This document shows, piece after piece, positions 1 to 17,220 of a DNA stretch of 64,000 bases. The notes beneath the pieces were generated by a model that did no database searches, was not told the origin of the DNA, and was given only the letters and a program-made list of their open reading frames with translations. The position numbers were made by a program, and so were the translations under genes. The first letter of the stretch is position 1, and each line of letters starts with the position of its first letter. Origin of the DNA: Haematococcus lacustris (taxonomy: Eukaryota; Chlorophyta; Chlorophyceae; Chlamydomonadales; Haematococcaceae); contig JASKMD010000006.1 of NCBI GenBank assembly GCA_030144725.1, positions 5,428,341-5,492,340 on the forward strand. The letters are read 5' to 3'.

Positions 1-190
1 TTCATGCCTCCGTACGGGTCTTGCCACTCGGGCATTTCGGGCTGTTCCATCTCGGGCTTGTGGCTCTTAGGCTTAGGGTGCGCGGGCTTGCCGTGTGTGG
101 GCTGTGCGGGCTTGGACTGGGCGGGCCTGGACTGTGCGGGCTTGGACTCCTCCCCTTCAGGTCTGGCTCGGCGATGGTGGCCAAACAATG
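1..190 (-). CDS. possible Pro/Lys-rich exon, partial at window edge
   Basis: Read on the minus strand, one frame stays open to the window edge and gives a low-complexity Lys-Pro-Ala-Gln segment ending in a Met/Pro/Trp-containing stretch (MPEWQDPYGGMK). The other two minus frames are also fairly open because the DNA itself is a short GC-rich repeat, so openness alone is weak evidence. No domain is recognised. It could be the first visible part of a gene that continues to the left of the window, or simply a repeat. Nothing recognisable is seen from 190 to about 600. Confidence 0.2.
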
Positions 191-639
191 TGGACATGGC
201 TGTTACTTAGCTGATTACTGTACTTTTTCTTTCAGAATAGAACAATATCGGCCTGCAAGCCTTTCTATTGAGTCAAAGTGTGACCTGATGGTGAATATCA
301 AGATTAGTATGCCCTACTACAGCCCCCTCTTTCCTTGCGAACCCTCTAGCAAAACTCAGCACGTGTGTATCAGCAAGGGTGGTTGTGCCGGCTCCCTTGC
401 ATAGTTTGGTAGCATCTTCCTCTGACCGACCCTCTGTCCTGCGGCGTGAGATGCGAGCAGTGTATCCTAACCTGCACACTCGTTCAACTGACACGAGAGG
501 TTCTCGCAGGCTGCGCTTGCGATGCGCCTGTGGCCTGTCCGTCAAGATGTCGGTCACACAGCGTGCATGACGTTGTGTTCTAGGGTTTTCTTGTAGTCTT
601 GTAGTCTTGGCTTACCACTCCGCCACGTGGCCCCCACCA

Positions 640-935
640 ACACAACTTAACCCACCATCTCTCAACCTCGTCTACCCCGCCGAGCCCCCAGTAGCCCCTC
701 CTCCCAGCAGCCCAGCCTGCCATCAGCCTCCTCCCCCCTATCTCTCCTTCTCCTCGCCTCCTACCTCTCCCCTACCTCTCCTTCACCCATCTCCCCCCTG
801 CCTCGCCTACCTCCCCTACCTTAGCCTCCCCTACCTCAGCCTCATCCCCTACCTCCCCTACCCACTCCCCCCTACCTCTCCTTCACCCGTAGCCCCGCTC
901 AGCCACTCACCCACCCCCTCTCATTCCCTAACCAT
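640..935 (+). repeat. pyrimidine-rich low-complexity tract
   Basis: About 300 bases made almost only of C and T with short irregular units such as CCCCTACCTC and CTCCTTCACCC. It has the look of an intron or 5' untranslated tract in this genome. It produces a long open proline-rich frame that I do not regard as coding. Confidence 0.6.
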
Positions 936-1215
936 GAAGAAGACATTAAGCAAGGCGCATAGTGCCCAGCTCTATGCACTAAACAACTCGCTAAGGGCTG
1001 GCAATCAGCGTTGCCCTAACAACATCAAGGCTGCAGCCAGTAGGGCACCAGTGACAAACCGTGACCTGCAGGCTGAGGTGCAGCGGCTGCGGGATGTGGA
1101 GCAGTCCCTGATGGGCACCGAGGATGGGTTGCAGGGCGACCTTGACGACCTGAAGGCAGCACACCAACGCCTACATGCGGCGCAACACCCACCTACATGC
1201 GGCGCAACACCCTTG
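934..1215 (+). CDS. possible coiled-coil exon, unknown protein
   Basis: An ATG at 934 opens a frame with more normal amino-acid composition than its surroundings (starts MKKTLSKAHSAQL). It is rich in Leu, Gln, Asp and Glu with heptad-like spacing at about residues 40-90, suggesting a short coiled coil. The frame reaches a plausible splice donor (GTAAGA at 1216). Near the end a 22-base unit is duplicated (ACCTACATGCGGCGCAACAC). No family is recognised. The next good acceptor, at 1494, leads into a Fanzor remnant in an incompatible phase, so the gene model cannot be completed. It may be a spurious frame between repeats. Confidence 0.25.
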
Positions 1216-1494
1216 GTAAGATGCAACGGGAAAGGCAGGGTGGCGTGGGTGGGAGGGGGCTGGGAGAGAGTGGAAGGGGCCGGGAAGGAGTGGGAGGGGG
1301 TGGGAGGGGGGCTGAGGGGGGGGCTGAGGCTGGGAATGACCGCATGTCTTTGCTCTGCTGCCTGCTATCAGACCAACTCTTGCGCGCAAAGGCAATACAC
1401 CTGCAATTTGATGGGTGCACATGACCATGACCTTAGTATGTCCCACATGACCTGACACATGACTCGACTTCGCATCCCCCACCACACGCCTGCA

Positions 1495-1620
1495 GCTTTT
1501 ATGAGTGGGACGTGTCAGCCGTGCTCAACATTCACCGCTGTGCAGTCATCCCACTGAGCTGTTAGGACTATATGGGATGGCCGCCCCGCCGTGCCAGAGC
1601 CACGCAGGTCAGGCCAGGAG
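1495..1620 (+). pseudogene. Fanzor RuvC-III remnant, lineage B
   Basis: After an acceptor-like CTGCAG, the sequence encodes FYEWDVSAVLNIHRCAV, which matches FYDRDVSAALNIRSCAV of the better preserved minus-strand copy at 26440-26680. The motif is the third RuvC motif of TnpB/Fanzor nucleases (D-x-N/S-A-A-x-N-I). The aspartate that should be catalytic is still present, but the preceding Asp-Arg is Glu-Trp, and a stop codon follows about 20 residues later. Weak similarity to the rest of the lineage B tail continues to about 1620 in another frame. It is a decayed fragment with no other Fanzor exon nearby. Confidence 0.6.
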
Positions 1621-1840
1621 TGTGTGTGTGTGCCGGGCATGGCCATGTTGCGCAAGGGGCGATGCTTAGTCCAGTCGAGTCACCTCCCTCGGAGGGTGTG
1701 TGTGTGCGCAATAGCTGTAAGTGCTCGCTAAGCGGTCATGAACTCGCAGCCTATGTTAAGGCAGCTTGTTTTCGGAGTAGTAGGAAAAACGCAGGGTTCA
1801 AAAGCTGTAGTCTAGCGATACTACTAGCGATGCTAACCCA
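1621..1840. other. no gene recognised
   Basis: Between the Fanzor remnant and the first copy of the membrane-protein repeat I see only a GT-rich stretch (1620-1710) and no convincing exon. Confidence 0.5.
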
Positions 1841-3880
1841 CTGACATCATCGCAACGCTTCCTGTGAAGTGTTTCCTGCGTTATGGGCTGGCGTGTCCGC
1901 CGGGTTTGCGGTCATTGGCGGTGTCACATCCGAAGCGCCGCCCGCACTTCAGGCTGCGTTTGCTCACCATCAGCAAGTTGCCGAACACTGCCAGCCGCCC
2001 CCTAGCACCGCGCTCATCCCTGCAGCTCGTGAAGATGCCTCTGGAATCCCTGACCCCGCTGTAGGTACCCAATGTGCCGACGTGCAGCCAGCTAGCCATT
2101 GCAGGGAGTGAGAGCGCACAGCAGTCAATGCGCAGCATCCTCAGCCGCTCCCAGCTGCAGCAGCCGGCAACGCCGCTTCACTTCAGGACACTGTTCCTAC
2201 TACGTCGCTGCGCCACGCCGTGACGCCGATGTGCTCTTGGCGCGGCAGCGCGTGTGACACACGGCGTGATGTTGGCTGCGCCGCAGGATGCTGCCGGTGC
2301 TGTACCTGGTCACGCTGGCCACCGTGCCGTTGACCATCATGTACGCGGTCATGGGCCTCATCTTTACTCCCATCATCGTGCCGGTCACCATCCTGCTCAA
2401 GTTCCTCAGCATCGTGCTGTACGTCCCACTGGTGCGCTGGGGAGCAGGGTCCATGCTGGCTGACCACTACTGCACACACCACGCAGCAGCTGCACACCTG
2501 CAACAACAGACCTGCATACACCAGCAGCCTGAACTCAGACTTTCCAAAAACTGGCAGTGCCACAATGCTAGGCAGACTTCACTTAACAATGTGCCACAGA
2601 TGCTGCCTCTGCTGCTGCTGCTGCTGCTGCTGCTACCGCTGCTACCGCTGCTGTTGCTGCTGCTGCTCAGTATCTGGCGGTGGCGCCCCTAGCCATCCCA
2701 GTCAGCGGCCTCCTCGCGTTCCACATGGAGGCCATGAAGATCGCCTGCGCCTTCTTTACCGTGCTCACCCCGCTGCTGTGGCCGCTGTGCTTCCTGCACA
2801 AGTGGATGATGACCTACTGGACAGTGACCAAGGTCAGCCTCAGCAGCAGCATCCGCCCACTGCCTGGTCCTGATGAACCCCACAGCCCTTCCCATGGTGC
2901 CATCATGTGGTCATATCTGGGTATGATGCCCATGCTGGCCTCCTCATAGGCATGTGGGGGGTGGGTGCAGCAGCAGCAGGCTGAGCCCACCCCACACCCT
3001 GCCTGGCTGGCCTAGCTGTTGGTGGTGCCCCGGTCTTTGGCCGTGGTGCATGGCGCGTGCAGCCCCCCAGCCGTGCTCAGTACATCAGGACAGCACAGAT
3101 GTGAGATGTGAAGCTCAAGCAAGGCAGCGATGGAGCAGTGGCAGCCCACTGCAAAGCAGCTTCCTGTCAGTGCCAGTCCCTATGTGGCACGCAGCCAGCC
3201 TTGGCAGTGGGGTGAGGTAGCTTAGGGCTGCATTGCCAAGTCACAACCATGCACCAGGTGCTGTAGCTTTCCAGGTAAGCAGGCTGTGACCCACTTCGTG
3301 TACCTGCTGCTGGGTGATGTAGAAACGTGATGTGAGCCGCACTCGTCCATACAGGTTTGTGAAGAGCACACGGAATGCACTGATTGCAGGTGCTGGTGAC
3401 GGACACTATCATGCCCTGGCTGGTGCCCCTGCGCTGGACCGCCATCGTGGGCTTCCTGGGCAAGATGACATTCTTCAGCTGAGCTGACAAAGCTGGCACC
3501 TCCAGTGTCTGATGATTGAGAGGGGAGTCTGCAAGAGAAGGGAATGTGCAAGGAAGACGGAGTTGCTCGACATGTACATTGCATCTGGGAGTGAATTGAC
3601 GCCTGGTGGTGCTATTGCATAGAGAAATGTTGGATACTATGACAGCAAGTTGATGTTGGCCACGATGACATGCGAAGTCACAAACAGAGTGTTGTAACAA
3701 TGTTGGTAAACCGGTCTTTGTCACAAACCATGCTGCCAACCAGGGCCATGTTGGGACATGAGCTCTCCACGTGCCATACCTGTCTCATGGCGGATGCTGC
3801 ATTCTGCCAAAATAGTGTGTATTATGCTCTATAGATGGCTGAGAAGGTGACCTTGCATGAGCAAGCCCAGTGGTCCAATT
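1840..3880 (+). repeat. segmental duplication unit, copy A
   Basis: About 2 kb that is nearly identical, in inverted orientation, to parts of 13.98-16.30 kb and 17.39-19.69 kb. The match starts near the TGACATCATCGCAACGCTTC block at about 1845 and runs to about 3870, where the shared block ending in AAGGTGACCTTGCATGAGC stops. Small indels in the (CTG)n tract and isolated substitutions separate the copies. Confidence 0.85.
1864..3482 (+). pseudogene. multi-pass membrane protein of unknown family, copy A
   Basis: Sense-strand copy of a gene found twice more on the minus strand. Recognisable exons: one starting at about 2287 after a CCGCAG acceptor, with two strongly hydrophobic stretches (MLPVLYLVTLATVPLTIMY and neighbours, about 60 residues); one at 2671-2832 (162 nt, acceptor CTCAG, donor AAG|GTCAGC) with a further membrane segment and a WMMTYWTVTK end; and a last exon at 3390-3482 encoding 30 residues (start VLVTDTIMPWLVPLRW) and a TGA. 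The intron before 2671 carries a (CTG)n tract. Compared with copies B and C there is one extra C at about 3290, in a short putative exon (DHFVYLLLGD in B and C), which shifts the frame. Copy A is thus probably broken. The family is not recognised; an integral membrane protein is the only safe statement. Confidence 0.5.
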
Positions 3881-4370
3881 AGATGTGCATTACTAACACG
3901 TCTAAACGACAGCACTTGGTGAATGCAGCATTTCCACTGGGCCTCATGCCTTTAATGGCATGCACCTGTCTTGGGTTATGGATTCACACCTTAGCAGCAC
4001 GGATGAGTGTGGCAGCGAGTGTGGCAACGAGAGGAGTAACGGGAGGAGTAACAAAGGGGAGAATGTTTAACAAATGTTTAACACGACCAGGTCGCGCTCC
4101 GCAGTCGCGATGGGAGGCAAAGCAACCGCGACCCCAATGTTCGAACCAATGCACACACGCAGCCTTTCCGCGGCAAGAAAAATGTTTGTTGTGCTGCGAT
4201 GCGTCGATCAGGTGGTCAACCACAGAAAGCAGGCAGGGCACCGCAAACTACACATGTACATACTAGGGTACATGAACATACATATGATGAAAGTCGCACT
4301 ATTGTGCATAGCATACGAAATAACCAAACGTCAAGTGGGGAAACAATATGCCGCCAGATGAGTTGAACAA
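3881..4370. other. intergenic, upstream of the APE2 gene
   Basis: No gene or repeat recognised. The stretch is less GC-rich than its surroundings. I see no clear TATA box; the promoter of the downstream gene presumably lies here. Confidence 0.4.
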
Positions 4371-11381
<7,011 letters not shown>

Positions 11382-12560
11382 ATCCCGATGCATCTCAATA
11401 TGCATTACCAATTAGCACGCAAACGGCGCGTGACACAGTGCTGGCGTACAGGCAGCAATTAAAGAGCACTGTTGTCTTGTCGTTTACTCTTCTACACGGT
11501 CATCACATTAATTGTTCCGCCTCCGCTGGCTCGGTCCTGCTGCCTCAACCCAAGTTGGCGACCCCGCCCTTTAGTGTGGTGAGGGCTCCGGCTTGCAATT
11601 GGCCTTCTATAGAGCTGGCCTGAGCCTCTGAGCCATAGGCCATGCGTCGTTTAAGACCTGGAGATATAGGCTTGACAGCTGGGATGTAGAAGGTACGAGC
11701 TGTGAGGGCTAGGGCTGGTAACTGCAGCAACCAGAGGTGTCCGGGCAGCGGGGCCGGGTCGGGGGAGGTGAGAGCTGCCAGGGCTGGGAGGGTGACATGA
11801 TGGGACCGCCCCATGCCATGGTGGCTGCAAAAGCCTGAAGCGCGGAGCTGAGGCGCCATCACAGCCATGTAACTTACTCTCTGGCCAATACTCACTGTCG
11901 GTGCCCTGCCCCCTGCCTGCACTGCCAGCACCTACTGTGGCGGGTACAGGCAACTACGCTGTCCCAACCTCCCCTGAGGCCCAGCCTGCAGAAGAGCTCA
12001 ACGCCCAACCTTGGACCCTGATGCCGTTGAATCCTGATGCCGGCACACTGACCGCTGGCTGCACTACAGAGCACTGCCTGCCCTCTGTCCACTGCCCTCT
12101 GCCCTCTCCCATCACCCCGTCCTGCACCCGCCCAGCAAAGCTCAGGGGCCTGATGCTACCATGCCTCTGTCGGTTCAGTGGCTGTACACTGTCGACTGTA
12201 GGGCTGGCACTGGGCCAGCAGCGCCCCATGGTCACCTGGCTTGCGACAACCCCTGACCCTCTGGTGCAAAGGAGCCTCACTAAGAGGCGTTGTGAGATGG
12301 CAGCTTCCTCCCAGCAGTATGACACCCGACTGATGATGAGCACTAGCGCAGCTGTCGCTTCTCCTCCTCCTCCTCCTCCTCCTCCCCTTTCCCCTTTACC
12401 TGCTGACACTCATCCCCCCCCAGCTGGCTGCTGCTGATGATCTTGCTGCTGTTGCTGCTGCTGCTGCTGGCCCAACAGAATTAGACAGCTCAAAAGAACC
12501 GGACCTGCACTGGCAGCACCACAGCAGAAGGCCATGTCAAGAAGACAAGGCGTATAGGGT
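11382..12560. other. intergenic, no gene recognised
   Basis: Downstream of APE2 I see no exon with recognisable homology. There is a (TCC)n tract at about 12358-12390 and a (CTG)n tract at about 12428-12470. Confidence 0.5.
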
Positions 12561-12589
12561 GCCCAATGATGCTTGTGTTGCTGCACGCT

Positions 12590-12966
12590 GGCTGTGCAAA
12601 GTCAGCACAGCCTCGGGGGTGTGGGATGGGGATGGCATGCTGGACGGACTCTAGTGGACTTAGTGGGAGGGTAGCAAGGGCCTTTCAAAGGTGCCCTTTA
12701 GAGGTGCTCTTTGGATGTGCAAGAGTGAGTGACATCGCCTCCTGGGTAATAGGTGTTAGCAGGTATGAGCAGGTATGAGCCAAGGGTATGAGCCGGGGTC
12801 AGACAATAATGTAGGTGGTAGGCGACCATGACCATGTGTATGCCATGTATAAGCCATGTGCATGCCATGTGCATGAGAACTCCACACAGACAAAAACACC
12901 GTTTTTTAGGGTTCCACACTGAGTGTTCCACTGCAATGAAGGCTCAAGCTTGAAGGCCAAGGTACT
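12590..12966 (+). mobile_element. Fanzor internal-deletion derivative (RuvC-I edge joined to 3' segment)
   Basis: A short block encoding VSTASGVWDGDGMLDG matches the residues just after the RuvC-I motif in the copy at 20.8 kb. It is followed within 60 bases by AAAGGTGCCCTTTAGAGG-type repeats, copies of AGCAGGTATG, and then the conserved 3' segment (12795-12966) ending GGCCAAGGTACTG. All coding sequence between RuvC-I and the end of the gene is missing. Noncoding, presumably non-autonomous. Confidence 0.65.
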
Positions 12967-13093
12967 GGATGTGCAAAAGCGGTGTGAATGAAGATGACGA
13001 TGATGTGGTCCTTAATGATGGTGATGGTGGTGATGGTAACAGCTGCATCCCTCCCCTTCAGCTGTGTGTTACAACACCATAGCTGCCAAAACA
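12967..13093. other. short spacer
   Basis: GATGATGGTGATGG-type low-complexity DNA between the Fanzor fragment and the next gene. Nothing else is seen. Confidence 0.4.
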
Positions 13094-13656
13094 TCAGCCC
13101 TCCTGTGGGCAGTAAGCAAGAGAGGGTACTTGCGGTTTGGGCTCACACCACACCTTGAAGACTGCGATGGACACCAGGTTGCCCAAAATGGCGGCCAGGC
13201 CCATGAACAGCAGTAAGTCAGAGAAGGTGGCTTTGGGATTGACCCGGTCTCTGCAGCGGCGGCATGAAGGGCACAGTAATCACGGATGAACCCCTCACCA
13301 CTGATGACGGCAGCAGCAGGTCAGTGGCAGGTCAGGACATAAAGAGTGACGTGGGATCTTCACCTGTACACGTTGAAGATCGCGTAAACCACGATGGGGG
13401 ATCCCAGCAGCACCAGCTCGGTGGGCGCCAAATAGAAGGACGGCGGTTTGGGAACAACTGCTTCGTCAGCGCATGCCGGCATCGCCGCTTGTAGCTGCCA
13501 CATCACGGGCAGTAGCGCATGAACAGCGGCAGCGCAGTGCTGTTGCAGCTGCTGAGGCTGGCGATGCGGCTTTGCTACTGCTCGGCATGAAATCTGCCGC
13601 TGGTTGCGCACTTGCAACGATGGTGCCGAGTAGCATTGGCACAGAGAAAGCGACAT
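13094..13656 (-). CDS. predicted chloroplast (thylakoid) membrane protein, unknown
   Basis: Two exons on the minus strand, 13656-13364 and 13250-13094, join in frame (TAC AG|A GAC) to give 149 residues. Start chosen at MSLSLCQCYSAPSLQ because it opens a typical chloroplast transit sequence (Ser, Arg and Gln rich, no acidic residues). A hydrophobic stretch and Ala-Cys-Ala (MPACADEA) follow, which resembles a thylakoid-lumen cleavage region. Two membrane spans come next: TELVLLGSPIVVYAIFNVY, and after the splice DLLLFMGLAAILGNLVSIAV. The second span is followed by a short tail ending in TGA at 13096-13094; a donor within AAGGTGTGG could instead continue the gene. The family is not recognised. 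Location is inferred from the N-terminus only. Confidence 0.7.
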
Positions 13657-13719
13657 AGTGTACTTGGAACACTTGCTCGGAACCGCCTTGAAATGACCGA
13701 AAAACGTAAAATTCAAAGT

Positions 13720-16305
13720 TTTATTTGAACATTCTGATGATGATTCCGCAGTGTGGGGTGATACTCAGCGCATACCAGCAGAAATAGAAGGGCATGACAT
13801 CAACACTGTACTGTGTGTTATCGCCACGCACCTGGGAGGGCAAGACTGGCAAACTAAAAGAGAAACGAAGCCAGGAGCCCCCGGCCTGCTTCATCTGATG
13901 CACCTAATATCTCCTCATCATCCTTCCAATATTGTGACGAGGCTTGCGTGTGGTAGCTTTAGGAACCTTAGGTGATGGCCATTGCCACACTCGCTGCCAC
14001 ACTCTACCACGCTGCGAAGGGCCCGACCCTTAGGCCGCAAGGCCCGACAGACATGCTGCATGCAACAGGCTCCACTGGGGCTCCCCGCCAAACAGGATGG
14101 GTGCATTGACCTTGCATTGCACGTGCACACGATGATGATGCAGCCTATAGCTGACGACCTCATGGCTGCTTCACAGGGCAGCAGTGTGCGCTGCAACAGT
14201 CATCATGGTTGTGTGGCCACTAGGCTCGCTCATGCAAGGTCACCGCCCCAGCCCTTTTCATGCATGGCTGCTTCTTCAACTCCCTACCAGCCCAGGTCCA
14301 GTTGGCAACGAGTCTGGCAAAATGCAGCATCCGCCATGAGACAGGTAATGTACATGCTGAGCTCATGTCCCAGCATAGCTCTGGTTGGCAGCATGATTTG
14401 TGACAAAGACCGGTGTACCAACATTGTTACAACACTCTGCTTGTGACTTCGCATGTCATCGTGGCCAACATCAACTTGCTGTCATAGTATCCAACATCTC
14501 TCTATGCAATGGTACCACCAGGCGTCAATTCACTCCCAGATGCAATGTACATGTCCAGCAACTCCGTCTTCCTTGCACATTCTCCCTTCTCCTTCAGACT
14601 CCCCTCTCAACCAGACGGTGGAGGTGCCAGCTTTGTCAGCTCAGCTGAAGAATGTCATCTTGCCCAGGAAGCCCACGATGGCGGTCCAGCGCAGGGGCAC
14701 CAGCCAGGGCATGATGGTGTCCGTCACCAGCACCTGCAGTCAGTGCATTCCGTGTGCTCTTCACAAACCTGTATGGACGAGTGCGGCTCACATCACGTTT
14801 CTACATCACCCAGCAGCAGGTAGACGAAGTGGTCACAGCCTGCTTACCTGGAAAGCTACAGCACCTGGTGCATGGTTGTGGCTTGGCAATGCAGCCCTAA
14901 GCTACCTCACCCCACTGCCAAGGCTGGCTGCGTGCCACATAGGAACTGGCACTGACAGGAAGCTGCTGTGCAGTGGGCTGCCACTGCTCCATCGCTGCCT
15001 TGCTTGAGCTTCACATCTAACATCTGTGCTGTCCTGATGTACTGAGCGCGGCTGGGGGGCTGCATGCGCCATGCACCACGGCCAAAGACCGGGGCACCAC
15101 CAAGAGCCAGGCCAGCCAGGCAGGGTGTGGGGTGAGCTCAGCCTGCTGCTGCTGCACCCACCCCCCACATGCCTATGAGGAGGCCAGCATGGGCATCACA
15201 CCCAGATATGACCACATGATGACACCATGGGAAGGGCTGTGGGGTCATCAGGACCAGGCAGTGGGCTGCTGCTGCTGCTGAGGCTGACCTTGGTCACTGT
15301 CCAGTAGGTCATCATCCACTTGTGCAGGAAGCACAGCGGCCACAGCAGCGGGGTCAGCACGGTGAAGAAGGCGCAGGCGATCTTCATCGCCTCCATGTGG
15401 AACGCGAGGAGGCCGCTGACTGGGATGGCTAGGGGCGCCACCGCCACATACTGAGCAGCAGCAGCAACAGCAGCGGTAGCAGCAGCAGAAGCAGCAGCAG
15501 CAGCATGAGAGGAGGCATCGGTGGCACATTGTTAAGTGAAGTTTGCCTAGCATAGTGGCAATGCCAGTTTTTGGAAAGTCTGGAGTTCAGGCTGCTGGTG
15601 TATGCAGGTCTCTTGTTGCAGGTGTGCAGCTGCTGCGTGGTGTGTGCAGTAGTGGTCAGCCAGCATGGACCCTGCTCCCCAGCGCACCAGTGGGACGTAC
15701 AGCACGATGCTGAGGAACTTGAGCAGGATGGTGACCGGCACGATGATGGGAGTAAAGATGAGGCCCATGACCGCGTACATGATGGTCAACGGCACGGTGG
15801 CCAGCGTGACCAGGTACAGCACCGGCAACATCCTGCGGCGCAGGCAACATCACGCCGTGTGTCACACGCGCTGCCGCGCCAAGAGCACATCGGCGTCACG
15901 GCGTGGCCCAGCGACGTAGTAGGAACAGTGTCCTGAAGTTGAGCGGCGTTGCCGGCTGCTGCAGCTGGGAGCGGCTGAGGATGCTGCGCATTGGCGGCTG
16001 TGCGCTCTCACTCCCTGCAATGGCTAGCTGGCTGCACGCCAGCACATTGGGCACCTACAGCGGGGTCAGGGATTCCAGAGGCATCTTCACGAGCTGCAGG
16101 GATAAGCGCGGTGCTAGGGGGCGGCTGGCAGTGTTCGGCAACTTGCTGATGGTGAGCAAACGCAGCCAGAAGTGCGGGCGGCGCTTCGAGTGTGACACCG
16201 CCAATGACCGCAAACCCGGCGGACACGCCAGCCCATAACGCAGGAAACACTTCACAGGAAGCGTTGCGATGATGTCAATGGATAGCTTCGCTATTAGATC
16301 GCGAG
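13720..16305 (-). repeat. segmental duplication unit, copy B
   Basis: First of two direct copies, about 3.41 kb apart (for example 15831 and 19240 are equivalent). Copy B carries the inverted counterpart of 1840-3880 plus an extra flank (13740-14220) with the shared phrase CTTCATCTGATGCACCTAAT, which is also found at about 17300. Confidence 0.85.
14641..16250 (-). CDS. multi-pass membrane protein of unknown family, copy B
   Basis: Minus-strand equivalent of copy A. The exon at 15450-15289 (162 nt) carries a membrane segment preceded by YVAVAPLAIPVSGLLAF and ending WMMTYWTVTK. The last exon at 14733-14641 encodes VLVTDTIMPWLVPLRW and ends in TGA. The upstream exon around 15831 has two more spans. 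In this copy the frame around 14830-14800 reads DHFVYLLLGD without the extra base of copy A. The most 5' exon, near 16250-16010, is uncertain because three frames are open. An integral membrane protein is clear; function is unknown. Confidence 0.5.
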
Positions 16306-17220
16306 TAGCATGTGTTTTGTTCGTGTAATGTGATGTGATGTTATGACTCCACAGCTTCTGATCCCCAATTTTCCCTTCTAACTCAAAATCGAGCAAGACC
16401 TGCCATCAGATACAGGCAGCGGTTTCACGATTGCCTTCTGCACTCGCAGCAATCGCGGATACTATCAGAAATGCGCGGAGAGGCTGTAGAATTCATTTCT
16501 CGTTTTCAAGTCCTTACCCTCATACCGTTTTTGCCCAGCTCGTTACTGTTATGTCCACGCCTATTGTCTATTGCCAACTTCAGCTCCACCCATCAATGTG
16601 TGTGTGCCTCCATCACTAACTCGAGCACCAGCAACCCTTGCTCACACACATCCCCTTTGATTTGACTCACTGAAACCACGAAAATCTACCGAATTCTAAG
16701 CTGCATCTAAACGTTCTGATGAAAACTCAGAAGTGTGGGATAATGCTCAGCGCATAATAGCAGCACCATGTGCATCATTGAGCTGATATGCAGGTTTGAG
16801 ACAATCATGGATACTTGGAGGGGTTCTGTTTTCAAACATAACCTCATACTATCGTCCTGACTGGAACCTTGCCGTCCGAGCCCACGAGTAGAACGGCTAG
16901 TGCAAAGTGGGCAGAATCTATCTATACATACCTGAAGACAGAACATGCCATCTACATCCTCTCAGGGCATCCCTGGTTGCCCCATGTCTTCATTTGAGCT
17001 CGCTGATGCACATTGTGCTGCTAATGTGCGCTGGGCATCACCCCACACCGTGCCAATTGTACAAGAATGTTCAAACAGGACACATATTCGGCAATGCCTC
17101 GAGAAAGGTCACTGATCACAACTTCATGAGAATGCAGAGCCGTCTACCTGTGATGTGTGATGGTGACGTGCGCATGCGAACCTCACAGTAAGAGGCAGAG
17201 TGAAAAGAGCCAGTATGCCT
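16306..17220. other. spacer between tandem copies, no gene recognised
   Basis: AT-richer DNA without a recognisable exon. A weak, diverged repeat of 13735-13790 (CTCAGCGCATA) occurs at about 16745, so the duplicated unit may once have been longer. Confidence 0.4.

Noticed and set aside
607..933. Proline-rich protein coding region
   Set aside because: Open only because it is C/T-rich; no normal composition and no start with support.
15665..15936. Plus-strand frames over membrane-protein copies B and C (and the matching minus frames over copy A)
   Set aside because: They are antisense to exons with clear membrane spans and phase-correct splice sites on the other strand.
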